NCBI GenBank assembly: GCA_039889245.1
Contig: JAZGVH010000002.1
Location: 4,278,001 to 4,342,000 of the forward strand
Origin: Dermatophilaceae bacterium Soc4.6
Lineage (GTDB): Bacteria; Actinomycetota; Actinomycetes; Actinomycetales; Dermatophilaceae
Reading direction: 5' to 3'
Length of the DNA: 64,000 nt
Positions 54,920 to 63,999 of the stretch are shown here, piece after piece (the first letter of the stretch is position 1; each line of letters begins with the position of its first letter). The notes under the pieces are model-generated. The model was given only the letters and a program-made list of their open reading frames with translations. It was not told the DNA's origin and ran no database searches. The position numbers and the translations under genes are program-made.

Positions 54920-54953
54920 CACGGGCCCGGGAGCACGCGCTCCCGGGCCCGTG
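54920..54953 (+). terminator. Perfect 15-bp hairpin after erpA
   Basis: Arms 54920-54934 and 54939-54953 are perfectly complementary with a 4-base loop (ACGC). There is no T-tract after it, as is common in actinobacterial intrinsic terminators. It separates erpA from the next promoter at 54978. Confidence 0.7.
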
Positions 54954-54977
54954 TCTGTGCCCGGGCCCGGGTCGGGG

Positions 54978-54983
54978 TAGGTT
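54978..54983 (+). promoter_or_regulatory. -10 element of leaderless PfkB-kinase promoter
   Basis: TAGGTT ends 6 bases before the GTG at 54990. Confidence 0.5.
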
Positions 54984-54989
54984 CGCCGG

Positions 54990-55976
54990 GTGCAGATCGC
55001 CGTGACCGGTTCCATCGCCACCGACCACCTCATGACCTTCAAGGGCCGCTTCGCCGACTCCCTCGTCGTCGAGCAGCTCGACAAGATCTCGGTCTCGTTC
55101 CTCGCCGACGACCTCGAGATCCGGCGCGGGGGCGTCGCCGCGAACATCGCGTTCGGGATGGCCAACCTCGGCCTGTCGCCCGTGCTCGTCGGGGCGGTGG
55201 GCGCCGACTTCGCCGACTACCGCTCCTGGCTGGAGCGCCATGGCGTCGACTGCCACTCGGTGCACGTCTCCGAGAGCCGGCACACCGCGCGCTTCGTGTG
55301 CACCACCGACAACGACATGGCGCAGATCGCGACGTTCTACGCCGGGGCGATGTCGGAGGCCCGGCAGATCGAGCTGGGTCCGATCGCCGACCGGGTGGGG
55401 GGCCTCGACCTGGTCCTGGTCGGCGCCAACGACCCCGAGGGCATGCTGCGCCACACCCAGGAGTGCCGCACCCGGGGCATCCCGTTCATCGCCGACCCGT
55501 CGCAGCAGCTGGCGTTCGCCGACGGCGAGACGATCCGCCCGCTCGTCGACGGCGCGACCTACCTCTTCACCAACGAGTACGAGTCGAGCCTGACCGAGCA
55601 GAAGACCGGCTGGGACGCGGCCGAGATCGAGCGCCGGGTCGGCACCCGGGTCATCACGCGCGGCGCGCAGGGCGTGACCATCCACCGCAGGGGCGAGGAG
55701 ACCATCCACGTGCCGGTCGCCCGCGAGGTCCGCAAGGCCGACCCCACCGGGGTCGGCGACGCCTTCCGGGCCGGCTTCCTGGTGGGCCTGGCCGGTGACC
55801 TGCAGCTCGAGCGCTGTGCCCAGCTCGGCTCGATGCTCGCCACCTACGTCATCGAGACCATCGGCACGCAGGAGTACCACCTCGGTCAGGCCGACTTCCT
55901 CACCCGGCTCGAGGCGTCGTACGGTGCCCGGGCCGCGGCCGAGATCGCCCCCGCCGTGTCCTGCCGGCGCCCGTGA
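54990..55976 (+). CDS. PfkB-family carbohydrate/adenosine kinase
   Basis: A ribokinase-superfamily kinase of 328 residues. ITGSIATDHLM-type start (AVTGSIATDHLMTFKGRF), the di-glycine lid motif RRGGVAANIAFG, and the catalytic anion-hole motif DPTGVGDAFRAGF with the base Asp are present. The equivalent gene in M. tuberculosis is Rv2202c, an adenosine kinase (AdoK/CbhK), so adenosine is a candidate substrate; a sugar is possible. The GTG is 6 bases after a TAGGTT, so the mRNA should be leaderless. A strong hairpin lies upstream and aat follows after 33 bases. Confidence 0.9.
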   Translation: MQIAVTGSIATDHLMTFKGRFADSLVVEQLDKISVSFLADDLEIRRGGVAANIAFGMANLGLSPVLVGAVGADFADYRSWLERHGVDCHSVHVSESRHTARFVCTTDNDMAQIATFYAGAMSEARQIELGPIADRVGGLDLVLVGANDPEGMLRHTQECRTRGIPFIADPSQQLAFADGETIRPLVDGATYLFTNEYESSLTEQKTGWDAAEIERRVGTRVITRGAQGVTIHRRGEETIHVPVAREVRKADPTGVGDAFRAGFLVGLAGDLQLERCAQLGSMLATYVIETIGTQEYHLGQADFLTRLEASYGARAAAEIAPAVSCRRP

Positions 55977-56009
55977 CCACTGCCTGACCCGACGGCGTCC
56001 AGACCTCTG

Positions 56010-56684
56010 ATGCCCGTCGTCCCCGAGCCCTCCGGCTGGTCGTTCGACCTCGACGGTGCACCGCCCGGTGAGGACCTCATCGGCAGGGGAGCCGACCTCG
56101 AGCCGGGCACCCTGCTCGCCGCCTACGCGACCGGCGTGTTCCCCATGGGCCTGGGGCGACAGGGCCGTCCGCCGATGGGCTGGTGGTCGCCGGACCCCCG
56201 CGGGGTGCTGAGGCTGCCCGACCTGCAGGTGTCCCGCTCGATGCGCCGGTCGGCCCGCGGCTTCGCGGTCACCGTCGACTCCGCCTTCGACGAGGTCGTG
56301 GCCGGCTGTGCCGACCCGGGGCGCGAGGGTCGCTGGATCACCCCCGACCTGGCCCGGGCCTACGCGCGGCTGCACGCCCTCGGGTGGGCCCACAGCATCG
56401 AGGTGCGTCGCGACGGTGCCCTCGTCGGCGGCCTCTACGGGGTCGCCCTCGGCGGCCTCTTCGCCGGCGAGTCGATGTTCCACCGGGCCACCGACGCGTC
56501 CAAGGTCGCGCTGATGGGGCTGGTCGACGTGCTCGGCGCCGACGGCGACCAGAGACGGCTGGTCGACGTGCAGTGGCGGACCGACCACCTCGCGAGCCTC
56601 GGCATCACGCAGGTGTCCCGGTCGCGCTACCGCGAGCTGCTCGCCGAGGCGCTCCGGGCGCCGCTGCCGGCGCCGTGGCGCTGA
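56010..56684 (+). CDS. aat: Leucyl/phenylalanyl-tRNA-protein transferase
   Basis: Adds Leu or Phe from tRNA to proteins with N-terminal Arg or Lys, marking them for degradation by the ClpS/ClpAP N-end rule path. It has 224 residues. Family segments are AAYATGVFPMGL, WWSPDPRGVLRL, GREGRWITPDLARAYARLH, GGLFAGESMFHRATDASKVAL and VDVQWRTDHLASLG. The last 80 bases overlap the 3' end of tusA on the opposite strand. Confidence 0.95.
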   Translation: MPVVPEPSGWSFDLDGAPPGEDLIGRGADLEPGTLLAAYATGVFPMGLGRQGRPPMGWWSPDPRGVLRLPDLQVSRSMRRSARGFAVTVDSAFDEVVAGCADPGREGRWITPDLARAYARLHALGWAHSIEVRRDGALVGGLYGVALGGLFAGESMFHRATDASKVALMGLVDVLGADGDQRRLVDVQWRTDHLASLGITQVSRSRYRELLAEALRAPLPAPWR

Positions 56685-56967
56685 CGCGCACGAGGTAGGC
56701 GGTGGCTGGCCCGTCCGGCCTGGTGTCGGGCCTGGTGTCGGGTGACACCGGTGGCCCGGCCCAGAGCGAGGTCGCGAGCAGGTCGTGACCCCGCATCCGG
56801 CAGAAGGCGGGCACGTCACTGAGCGCCGCCTGGTCGTCCGCCAGCAGCCGCACCAGCGCCCCCGGCCCGAGCTCGAGGGCCAGTCGTCCGAGCCGGATGA
56901 CCGGCAGGGGGCAGCGCTCGCCGCGGGCATCGAGCTGCACGACGCCGTCGGGGTCGGTGGTGCTCAC
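56605..56967 (-). CDS. TusA-family sulfur-carrier protein
   Basis: A 120-residue sulfur-carrier-like protein. The TusA fold is clear: LDARGERCPLPVIRLG with catalytic Cys19 in the CPxP motif, then VRLLADDQAALSDVPAFCRMRGH. A Pro/Ala-rich tail of about 40 residues is unusual and is the part that overlaps aat antisense. GTG 56967 is in the final codons of the desulfurase-like gene (4-base overlap), so the two are translated together and a persulfide hand-over is plausible. A TusA-like domain also occurs at 5637. Confidence 0.87.
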   Translation of the reverse strand: MSTTDPDGVVQLDARGERCPLPVIRLGRLALELGPGALVRLLADDQAALSDVPAFCRMRGHDLLATSLWAGPPVSPDTRPDTRPDGPATAYLVRVSATAPAAAPGAPRRAARGSATGTPA

Positions 56968-58148
56968 AGCCCGGCCGCGCCGAGCCGGCCGCGCACGTCG
57001 GCGACCACTCCGGGCAGCTCGCGACACAGCCTGTCCACCGCCGCCTCGCGCTCGCCGTGCCCACCCGGCAGGGTGCTCGCGAGGGGGAGGGTGACGCGGA
57101 CGTTGCCGTGGGTGAGCACGCCCATCGCGCGCAGCACGTGGCTCGGCTCGAGGGTGCTCGCGGTGCAGGCCGACCCGGAGGCCACGGCGATGCCGCGTCG
57201 GTCGAGCTCGTCGACGAGGGCCTCGCCGTCGACGAAGAGGGCGGAGAACGTCGTGATGTGCGGGAGCCGGTCGACCGGGTCGCCCACCACCTCGGTGTCG
57301 GGCACCGCCGCGGCGGCGCTGCGGATCCGGTCGACGAGCACGCGGGCCGTCGGCTCCTCGTCGAGGTCGACTGCGGACTGCCGCCAGGCCTCGGCCGCCG
57401 CGAGCACCAGCGGGATGAACGGCTCGACGTCGGTGCGGCCGTGCTCCAGCTCGCTCGGCGCTCCAGGTCGGCGCCACCTGGTGCGCTCGGGCACGACGAG
57501 CACCCCCACGCCCGCGGGACCGCCCCAGGAGCGGGCGTCTCCCACCAGCACGTCGTAGGCGCTGGGTGCCGCCTCACGACCCAGCGCCGCGGTGGCGTCC
57601 ACGAGCAGCGGTATGCCGTGTGCCCGCGCCGCCTCGCGCGCCGCCGCCAGCGGCTGGCGGGCACCGACCTCCTGGTTGGCCACCTGCAGCGCCGCCACCG
57701 TGGTGCCGGGCTCGCTCAGGGCCCGACCCCAGGCTGGGAGGTCGACGCAGCCGCGGGCGTCGACCGGCACCTCGGCCAGGAGTCCGGGGTCCTGCGCGGC
57801 GGCCGCGAGGGCCCGCGCGGGCACCAGGAGGGCCGAGTGCTCGACGGCCGAGGCGACCACCCGGGCGCCTCGTCGTCGACCCGCGTGCAGGAGGCCGGCG
57901 AGGCCCGTCGTCAGCGCTGCGGCTCCACCGGGGAGGAAGCTGAGCTCGGGGGGACGCACCCCTAGCTGCGCGGCCACCGACTCGCGGGCGGTGTCGAGCA
58001 GACGCCGGGCCGCGCGTCCCTCGCGGTGCAGCCTGCGCGGGTCGGCCCAGCCCGAGTCGAGGGCGGCCATCAGCGTCTCGAGGGCGGCCGGGTGCATCGG
58101 CCCGGGGGTGGCGTCGAGCAGCGCCCGAGCGCGGTGGTCCGGGGTCAC
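56964..58148 (-). CDS. Cysteine desulfurase-like aminotransferase class V-fold protein, PLP lysine apparently absent
   Basis: A 394-residue protein of the NifS/IscS fold. Recognisable parts are ASAVEHSALLVPA (His that stacks on PLP), LLVDATAALGRE (Asp that contacts the PLP nitrogen) and the sulfur-carrying Cys in ASGSACTASTLEPSHVL. The lysine loop, normally SGHKLYGPKGVG, reads GDARSWGGPAGVG, with Ser or Arg where the Schiff-base Lys should be. The start is GTG 58148, and its stop overlaps tusA. Its role as an active desulfurase is doubtful; it may be a scaffold, or use a different lysine. Compare the actinobacterial proteins annotated as cysteine desulfurase/TusA. Confidence 0.85.
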   Translation of the reverse strand: MTPDHRARALLDATPGPMHPAALETLMAALDSGWADPRRLHREGRAARRLLDTARESVAAQLGVRPPELSFLPGGAAALTTGLAGLLHAGRRRGARVVASAVEHSALLVPARALAAAAQDPGLLAEVPVDARGCVDLPAWGRALSEPGTTVAALQVANQEVGARQPLAAAREAARAHGIPLLVDATAALGREAAPSAYDVLVGDARSWGGPAGVGVLVVPERTRWRRPGAPSELEHGRTDVEPFIPLVLAAAEAWRQSAVDLDEEPTARVLVDRIRSAAAAVPDTEVVGDPVDRLPHITTFSALFVDGEALVDELDRRGIAVASGSACTASTLEPSHVLRAMGVLTHGNVRVTLPLASTLPGGHGEREAAVDRLCRELPGVVADVRGRLGAAGL

Positions 58149-58296
58149 GGGCGACCCGACCGGGCCAGCCGGATCGCGTCCCGGCAGAAGGGAATCGGCA
58201 CCTGAGCACGGTAACCCCACCCTGCCGTGTCACGAAGCCCGTCGGGCGGTAGTCTGGTGCGTGACAGAGGTCGTGACAGTCGGAAGGTGCACACCG

Positions 58297-59202
58297 GTGC
58301 GGAAGCACGACGAACGAACTTCTCGCCGTAGGCGCGGAGCCACCCTTGCGGGCCTGGCCATCGCCTGCGCGCTGTTCCTGAGCGGGTGCGCCGGCAACGG
58401 CACCTTCACCAGCGGTTACCTGCCCCAGGGGCAGAACGGCGGCGAGGTCACCGCCAACACAGCCCGGGTCACCACCTTGTGGAACTACACCTGGATCGCC
58501 GCCCTCGCGGTCGGTGCCCTCGTGTGGGGTCTGACGGTCTACGTGATGGTGCGCTACCGCCGCCGCAAGGAGGACACCGGCCTGCCGCCGCAGCTGCGCT
58601 ACAACGTGCCGATCGAGATGCTCTACACGGTCGTCCCCGTCTTCATGGTCGCGGTGCTCTTCTACTACACCGCCCGCGACGAGTCGGCGTTGATCGACGT
58701 CTCGAAGCGTCCCGACGTCACCGTCAACGTCGTGGCCAAGCAGTGGAGCTGGGACTTCAACTACGTCACCGCCAACACCTACGAGTCGGGCGTGCAGACC
58801 CAGCTCAACAACAAGACGGGTGTCCCTGAGAACGCCATGCCCGTGCTGTTCCTCCCGGAGGGCAAGCGGGTGGAGTTCGTGCTCAACGCGCGTGACGTCA
58901 TCCACGACTTCTGGGTGCCGGCGTTCCTGCAGAAGATGGACATGCTCCCCGGCAAGACCAACCGGTTCCAGATCGTGCCCACCCAGCAGGGCACCTTCCA
59001 GGGCAAGTGCGCCGAGCTCTGCGGCGCCTACCACTCGCAGATGCTCTTCGTGGTCAAGGTCGTGTCCCCTGCGGAGTACGACACCCAGATGCAGAAGCTG
59101 CGCGACGCCGGGCAGAGCGGTCAGCTGCCCAACACCCTCAACCGCGAGCCGGTCCTGCCGAAGGACCAGCAGCTCGTGCCCAGCCCCAACGGGAGCAACT
59201 GA
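58297..59202 (+). CDS. ctaC: Cytochrome c oxidase subunit II
   Basis: The CuA-carrying subunit of aa3 oxidase, 301 residues. A signal peptide with lipobox LSGC (lipoprotein), then two transmembrane helices (about 63-85 and 105-125) precede the cupredoxin domain. CuA ligands are in HDFWVPAF and [15 protein letters not shown] 58297 was chosen because GGAAGG lies 9 bases upstream. A GTG at 58261 lies 5 bases after a TAGTCT -10, so a longer leaderless form is also possible. The stop overlaps ctaD by one base. Confidence 0.93.
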   Translation: MRKHDERTSRRRRGATLAGLAIACALFLSGCAGNGTFTSGYLPQGQNGGEVTANTARVTTLWNYTWIAALAVGALVWGLTVYVMVRYRRRKEDTGLPPQLRYNVPIEMLYTVVPVFMVAVLFYYTARDESALIDVSKRPDVTVNVVAKQWSWDFNYVTANTYESGVQTQLNNKTGVPENAMPVLFLPEGKRVEFVLNARDVIHDFWVPAFLQKMDMLPGKTNRFQIVPTQQGTFQGKCAELCGAYHSQMLFVVKVVSPAEYDTQMQKLRDAGQSGQLPNTLNREPVLPKDQQLVPSPNGSN

Positions 59203-60947
59203 TGGCGACGACCACGATCCCCACGCTCGAGTACTCCACCGGTGAGCGGGTCGCGGCCCGCCCGCGACTGCTGCCGGGTCAGACGGTCGTCAAGTGGATC
59301 ACGACGACCGACCACAAGATCATCGGCAACCTCTACTTCATCGCGTCGTTCATCTGGTTCCTCATCGGCGGTGTGCTCGCGCTGCTCATCCGCACCGAGC
59401 TCGCAGCCCCCGGCCTGCAGGTCGTCGACAACCCCGAGCAGTACAACCAGCTGTTCACGATGCACGGCACGATCATGCTGCTGCTCTTCGCGACGCCTCT
59501 CTTCGCCGGGTTCGCCAACGCGTTCATGCCGCTGCAGATCGGTGCGCCCGACGTCGCGTTCCCGCGGCTGAACATGTTCGCCTTCTGGCTGTATGCGTTC
59601 GGTGGCCTCATCGCCGGCGCCGGCTTCCTCACCCCGCAGGGGGCGGCATCCTTCGGCTGGTTCGCCTACGCGCCGCTCTCGGACAACACCTACAGCCCCG
59701 GTGTCGGTGGCGACCTGTGGGTCTTCGGCCTGGCCCTCGGTGGCTTCGGCACGATCCTCGGCGCGGTCAACTTCATCACGACCATCATCTGCATGCGGGC
59801 CCCCGGGATGACGATGTTCCGGATGCCGATCTTCACCTGGACGGTCCTCGTGACCTCGATCCTCGTGCTGATCGCCTTCCCCGTGCTGGCCGCCGCGCTC
59901 TTCGGCCTCGGTGCCGACCGACGCTTCGGAGCCCACATCTTCGACGCCGAGTCCGGGGGAGCGATGCTGTGGCAGCACCTCTTCTGGTTCTTCGGCCACC
60001 CAGAGGTCTACATCATCGCGCTGCCGTTCTTCGGCATCATCTCCGAGGTCCTGCCCGTCTTCTCGCGTAAGCCGATCTTCGGCTACAAGACGCTGGTCTT
60101 CGCGACCATCGCCATCGCCGCCCTCTCGATCTCGGTCTGGGCCCACCACATGTATGCGACGGGGCAGGTGCTGCTGCCCTTCTTCGCGATCATGACGATG
60201 TTGATCGCGGTGCCTACCGGCGTGAAGTTCTTCAACTGGATCGGCACCATGTGGGGCGGGTCCCTGACCTTCGAGACCCCGATGATCTGGGCGATCGGCT
60301 TCATCGTCACCTTCCTCTTCGGCGGCCTGACCGGTGTCATCCTCTCGAGCCCGGCCCTTGACTTCCACCTGTCCGACACCTACTTCGTGGTCGCGCACTT
60401 CCACTACACCGTGTTCGGCACCGTCGTCTTCGCGATGTTCTCGGGCTTCTACTTCTGGTGGCCCAAGCTCACCGGGCGGATGCTCGACGAGAAGCTCGGC
60501 AAGCTCCACTTCTGGATGCTGTTCGTCGGCTTCCACACCACCTTCCTGATTCAGCACCTGCTGGGGATCCAGGGCATGACCCGTCGGTATGCCGACTACA
60601 TGCCGGCCGAGGGCTTCCAGACGGCGAACATCATCTCCACCGTCGGTGCCTTCCTCCTTGGCGCGTCCACGCTCCCGTTCCTCTACAACGTCTGGAAGAC
60701 GTGGCGCTACGCGCCCCTCGTCGAGACCGACGACCCGTGGGGCTACGGCGGCTCGCTCGAGTGGGCGACGTCCTGCCCGCCGCCGCGGCACAACTTCGAC
60801 TCGATCCCGCGGATCCGCTCGGAGCGTCCCGCCTTCGACCTGCACCACCCGGACGCCGCGCCCCCGGACGGTCCGGCGCCCGACGCGGGAACCCTGGTCG
60901 GGGTGATGGGGTCGGCTGACCTCGGCGAGGAGCGGGTAAACCGATGA
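59202..60947 (+). CDS. ctaD: Cytochrome c oxidase subunit I
   Basis: The catalytic subunit with heme a, heme a3 and CuB, 581 residues, about twelve helices. The heme a ligand region is [11 protein letters not shown], the CuB site is [14 protein letters not shown] (with the His-Tyr pair), HHMYATG is the CuB His pair and [17 protein letters not shown] carries the heme ligands. It is coupled to ctaC (TGATG) and ctaF (ATGA), so the three subunits are made together. A GGGAG lies 7-8 bases upstream. Subunit III is not in the window. Confidence 0.97.
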   Translation: MATTTIPTLEYSTGERVAARPRLLPGQTVVKWITTTDHKIIGNLYFIASFIWFLIGGVLALLIRTELAAPGLQVVDNPEQYNQLFTMHGTIMLLLFATPLFAGFANAFMPLQIGAPDVAFPRLNMFAFWLYAFGGLIAGAGFLTPQGAASFGWFAYAPLSDNTYSPGVGGDLWVFGLALGGFGTILGAVNFITTIICMRAPGMTMFRMPIFTWTVLVTSILVLIAFPVLAAALFGLGADRRFGAHIFDAESGGAMLWQHLFWFFGHPEVYIIALPFFGIISEVLPVFSRKPIFGYKTLVFATIAIAALSISVWAHHMYATGQVLLPFFAIMTMLIAVPTGVKFFNWIGTMWGGSLTFETPMIWAIGFIVTFLFGGLTGVILSSPALDFHLSDTYFVVAHFHYTVFGTVVFAMFSGFYFWWPKLTGRMLDEKLGKLHFWMLFVGFHTTFLIQHLLGIQGMTRRYADYMPAEGFQTANIISTVGAFLLGASTLPFLYNVWKTWRYAPLVETDDPWGYGGSLEWATSCPPPRHNFDSIPRIRSERPAFDLHHPDAAPPDGPAPDAGTLVGVMGSADLGEERVNR

Positions 60948-61354
60948 AGGTCGAATACAAGCTCTTCCTCTACCTCGGCATCTTCTTCGCCCCCCTCGGT
61001 CCGATCTACTACCTGTGGGAGAAGTCCTACGGCGGTGACGACCTGGTCGGGTTCATCGCGCTGATGCTCACCGCGCTGCTGGCGCTGCTCGTGGCCTTCT
61101 ACCTGCGGGTGACGGCGCGCCAGTTCACCGACCGTCCGGAAGACAACCCCAGGGCCCTGATCTCGGAGCAGGAGGGTGACTACGGGTTCTTCACCCCGTA
61201 CTCGTGGTGGCCGCTGTGGCTGGGGGCCTCGGCAGCCATCGTCTTCGCCGGTCTCGCCATCGGGTGGTGGCTGTTCATCATCGGCGTCTCCTTCGGTGTC
61301 GTGGCCATCTGCGGGTGGACCTTCGAGCACTTCAAGGGTGAGTACGCCAACTGA
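60944..61354 (+). CDS. ctaF: Cytochrome c oxidase subunit IV (actinobacterial)
   Basis: A 136-residue, four-helix subunit of actinobacterial aa3 oxidase. Hydrophobic helices lie at about 5-25, 35-55, 88-108 and 112-128; [19 protein letters not shown]-like start ([20 protein letters not shown]) and [16 protein letters not shown] in the middle match the subunit IV family (Rv2199c). Start overlaps the ctaD stop by 4 bases. A hairpin terminator follows 19 bases after its stop. Confidence 0.93.
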   Translation: MKVEYKLFLYLGIFFAPLGPIYYLWEKSYGGDDLVGFIALMLTALLALLVAFYLRVTARQFTDRPEDNPRALISEQEGDYGFFTPYSWWPLWLGASAAIVFAGLAIGWWLFIIGVSFGVVAICGWTFEHFKGEYAN

Positions 61355-61372
61355 TCCGACCTCGACCTCGTC

Positions 61373-61421
61373 GAACCCGAGACGCCCGCCCCTGGTCACC
61401 AGGCGGCGGGCGTCCGGGTTC
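61373..61421 (+). terminator. Hairpin terminator of the ctaC-ctaD-ctaF operon
   Basis: Arms 61373-61390 and 61405-61421 pair over 17 bp with one bulged A; an inner 5-bp stem (CCTGG/CCAGG) extends it. GC-rich and without a long T-tract. Confidence 0.65.
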
Positions 61422-61474
61422 TGCGTCGGGTCCTCCAGGGACGCTCGGTCAGCTCCGTCTGCGAGGACACAGGC

Positions 61475-61843
61475 TCAGCCCCAGCCGAGCTCGTGCAGAC
61501 GCTCGTCGTCGACGCCGAAGTGGTGGGCCACCTCGTGCACCACGGTCACGGCGATCTCGTCGAGCAGCTCCTCCCGGTCTCGGCAGAGGCGTTGCAGCGG
61601 GCCCTGGTAGATGGTGATGCGATCAGGCAGCGAGCCGGCGTCCCACCAGCCGTCGCGCTCGGTGAGGGGAACGCCTTCATACAGACCGAGCAGGTCGGGC
61701 TCCTCGTGCGGGGGCTCGCCCTGCACGATGACGGCGACGTTGGTCATGAAGGCGGCCAGCTCGTCGGGGATCAGGCGCAGGGCATCGGAGACGGCCGCCT
61801 CGAAGTCGTCGTCGCTCATCGTCAGACCACTGGGCTCCGTCAC
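61475..61843 (-). CDS. Zincin-like metallopeptidase family protein
   Basis: A 122-residue minimal zincin. The zinc motif HEVAHHFGVDDERL (HExxHxxG) is near the C-terminus. The N-terminal MSDDDFEAAVSDALRLIPDEL and DRITIYQGPLQRLC are typical of the short actinobacterial metallopeptidase family (about 115 residues). GTG 61843 is preceded by CACGCT at 6 bases, close to the leaderless pattern; an ATG eight codons later is an alternative. Substrate is unknown. It converges on the ctaF terminator. Confidence 0.85.
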   Translation of the reverse strand: MTEPSGLTMSDDDFEAAVSDALRLIPDELAAFMTNVAVIVQGEPPHEEPDLLGLYEGVPLTERDGWWDAGSLPDRITIYQGPLQRLCRDREELLDEIAVTVVHEVAHHFGVDDERLHELGWG

Positions 61844-61901
61844 CGGCCCAGCGTGCCACGCCCGTCGGCCCCCATGGCATCGCCCGCGGTGCGGAGCCGC
61901 C

Positions 61902-61907
61902 TACGCT
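61902..61907 (+). promoter_or_regulatory. -10 element of leaderless IMPase-like promoter
   Basis: TACGCT ends 6 bases before the GTG at 61914. Confidence 0.5.
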
Positions 61908-61913
61908 CAAGGG

Positions 61914-62765
61914 GTGACGCTCCACGACACTGCCGCCCCTCCTGCCCCGCGACCCGCCGACGACCTGCCGGACCTCGATGCCGAGGTGGAGGCCGTCGAC
62001 CCTGCGCTCCCCGACGACGAGCTGGCCGCCATCCTGGTGACGCGCGCAGGCGGGCTCGCCGCCCGGCTGCGGGACGAGGGCCTGCAGGCGGAGCAAAAGA
62101 CCTCCGTCTCTGACCTCGTGACGGCCGCCGATCGCGCGGCCGAGGCCTTCGTGACCCGGGCCCTGGAGCGCGCCAGGCCCGACGACGGCATCGTGGGGGA
62201 GGAGGGCGCGCGGCGGCAGAGCCGCTCCGGGCGCACCTGGTTCATCGACCCGGTCGACGGCACCTACAACTTCTTCACGGGCTCCGACTACTGGTGCAGC
62301 GCCCTCGCCCTGTGCGCCGGGCAGGAGGTGGTCCTGGGAGCTGTGCACCAGCCGGTGCCCGGCCATACCTGGGTGGGCGGCCCTGCTCGTCCCACCACCC
62401 TCGACGGGGCACCGGTCGGGCCCCTTCCGGACGTCGACGCCGAAGACTGTGGCCTGGCGACGTACCTGCACCCGACCACCATGAGCCAGCCCGACATCCT
62501 CGAGCCGTGGATGGCTGCGGCCCGCTCGGTCGCCACCATCAGGATGCTGGGCTCCTCCTCCTGCGACCTGGCCACGTTGTCGACCGGGCAGATCGGGCTC
62601 TGGGCCCAGCACTCGGTCCTTCCCTGGGACTGGCACCCGGGTCAGGCTCTCGTGCTCGGCGCCGGTGGCGTCACGCGCGAGATCGCCCACCGGGGGCTGG
62701 TCTGGCACGTCGCCGGCAGCCCCCGGGCGGTCGCGCAGATCGTGACAGCCCTGCAGTCCACCTGA
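61914..62765 (+). CDS. Inositol monophosphatase-family phosphatase
   Basis: A Mg2+-dependent phosphatase of 283 residues of the IMPase/FBPase/CysQ superfamily. It has VGEEGAR (metal-binding Glu), WFIDPVDGTYNFFTGSDYWC (DPxDGT motif) and the C-terminal LPWDWHPGQALVLGAGG (WDxxxG-like with the final Asp). An acidic N-terminal extension of about 30 residues precedes the domain. Candidate substrates are inositol-phosphate, fructose-1,6-bisphosphate, histidinol-phosphate or PAP; none can be picked. GTG 61914 is supported by the 6-base -10 spacing. Confidence 0.9.
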   Translation: MTLHDTAAPPAPRPADDLPDLDAEVEAVDPALPDDELAAILVTRAGGLAARLRDEGLQAEQKTSVSDLVTAADRAAEAFVTRALERARPDDGIVGEEGARRQSRSGRTWFIDPVDGTYNFFTGSDYWCSALALCAGQEVVLGAVHQPVPGHTWVGGPARPTTLDGAPVGPLPDVDAEDCGLATYLHPTTMSQPDILEPWMAAARSVATIRMLGSSSCDLATLSTGQIGLWAQHSVLPWDWHPGQALVLGAGGVTREIAHRGLVWHVAGSPRAVAQIVTALQST

Positions 62766-62806
62766 CCGGGGAGGAGCCACAGACACGCCGGGCACCCGAC
62801 CTCGAC

Positions 62807-62853
62807 GCCGCTGGGGCGGTCACTCCATCCTTCGGAGTGACCGCCCCAGCGGC
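62807..62853. terminator. Bidirectional 20-bp hairpin between IMPase-like gene and qcrB
   Basis: Perfect 20-bp arms (62807-62826 and 62834-62853) with a 7-base loop lie between two convergent stops (62765 and 62875). A short run AATTT follows the right arm. It should end transcription from both sides. Confidence 0.8.
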
Positions 62854-62874
62854 GAATTTGGGCTCAGGCGTCGA

Positions 62875-63999
62875 TCAGAGGTTCTCCTCGCGCTGACGCT
62901 TGACCGACTCGTACTCCGAGGCCGGCAGAGCGGTGGACTCCTTCTCGGGAGCCGCCGGCAGGGCCTCGTGGTCACCGTGGTGAGCCGCCGCAGCCAGCTC
63001 GGTCGGGGTGACCGGGTTGACGACGTCCGTGTAGTAGAAGTGAGCCAGCTTGGCCCGCAGCCTGTCCTTGCGCGCCGCCGGGCTGGCGACGCCGTTGGCG
63101 TCGACGCTCGACTCCAGCACGTAGGGCTCGAGCGCCTCGTGCTGCACGTAGACGTAGCGCTCGAAGGCATCCAGCTCCTCGTGCTTCTCGAAGAACTTGC
63201 CCTCGGGGGTGCGGATGATGGTGCCGCTCTCCCGACCGTGCAGGACCGTCTCGCGGTCGTGGCGCTGCAGGCTCAGGCAGATCCGCTTGGTCACCCAGAA
63301 GGCCAGCGGGGGCACCACGAGCAGGGCGACCCGGAAGGTCTGGGTCAGGTCGTTGATCGACATGTGCAGCTTGATGGCCATGAGGTCGTTGCCGCTGGCG
63401 AAGAAGAGGATGAGGTAGAACGAGATCGCCATGACGCCGAGGCCGGTGCGGGTCGGTGCGTTGCGGGGGCGGTCGAGCAGGTGGTGCTCGCGCTTGTCAC
63501 CCGTGACCCACGACTCGATGAAGGGGTACGCCCCGGCGATGCCGTAGAGCACGGGGATGAGCAGGATGGCGCCCACGAAGACGTTCATGGTCCAGGTGCG
63601 GTCGAAGGCCACGAACTCGAACCAGCCCGGGACGAGGCGCAGGGCGCCGTCGGCGAAGCCCATGTACCAGTCGGGCTGAGCCCCAGCGGTGACCGGGGAC
63701 GGGTCGTAGGGGCCGTAGGCCCAGATCGGGTTGATCGTCACGAGCGCCGAGATGAGGGCGATGACGCCGAAGACCATGAAGAAGAAGCCACCAGCCTTGG
63801 CCATGTAGACCGGCATCAGGGGGTAGCCGACGACGTTGTTCTCGGTGCGACCCGGGCCGGGGTACTGGGTGTGCTTGTGGATCAGCACCAGCAGGATGTG
63901 GGCGGTGAAGAGACCCACGAGGATCGCCGGGATGAGCAGGATGTGGACCGAGTAGAGGCGCGGGATGATCGCCTCGCCCGGGAAGGGACCGTCGAACAC
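62875..63999 (-). CDS. qcrB: Cytochrome bc1 complex cytochrome b subunit, C-terminal part
   Basis: The actinobacterial menaquinol:cytochrome c oxidoreductase cytochrome b, cut by the right window edge; about 374 of some 540 residues are seen. Visible motifs are LYSVHILLIPAILVGLFTAH, QYPGPGRTENNVVGYPLMPVY, NPIWAYGPYDPSPVTAGAQPD (PEWY region as QPDWYMGF) and a long cytoplasmic C-terminal tail typical of the phylum. The qcrC and qcrA genes would be upstream beyond the edge. It works with the aa3 oxidase encoded nearby as a bc1-aa3 supercomplex. Confidence 0.93.
   Translation of the reverse strand: MFDGPFPGEAIIPRLYSVHILLIPAILVGLFTAHILLVLIHKHTQYPGPGRTENNVVGYPLMPVYMAKAGGFFFMVFGVIALISALVTINPIWAYGPYDPSPVTAGAQPDWYMGFADGALRLVPGWFEFVAFDRTWTMNVFVGAILLIPVLYGIAGAYPFIESWVTGDKREHHLLDRPRNAPTRTGLGVMAISFYLILFFASGNDLMAIKLHMSINDLTQTFRVALLVVPPLAFWVTKRICLSLQRHDRETVLHGRESGTIIRTPEGKFFEKHEELDAFERYVYVQHEALEPYVLESSVDANGVASPAARKDRLRAKLAHFYYTDVVNPVTPTELAAAAHHGDHEALPAAPEKESTALPASEYESVKRQREENL

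Noticed and set aside
58261-58296. Longer N-terminus for CtaC starting at GTG 58261
   Set aside because: Not excluded, but GTG 58297 has a well-spaced ribosome binding site and gives a normal lipoprotein signal peptide; the upstream codons may simply be the leader after the TAGTCT promoter.
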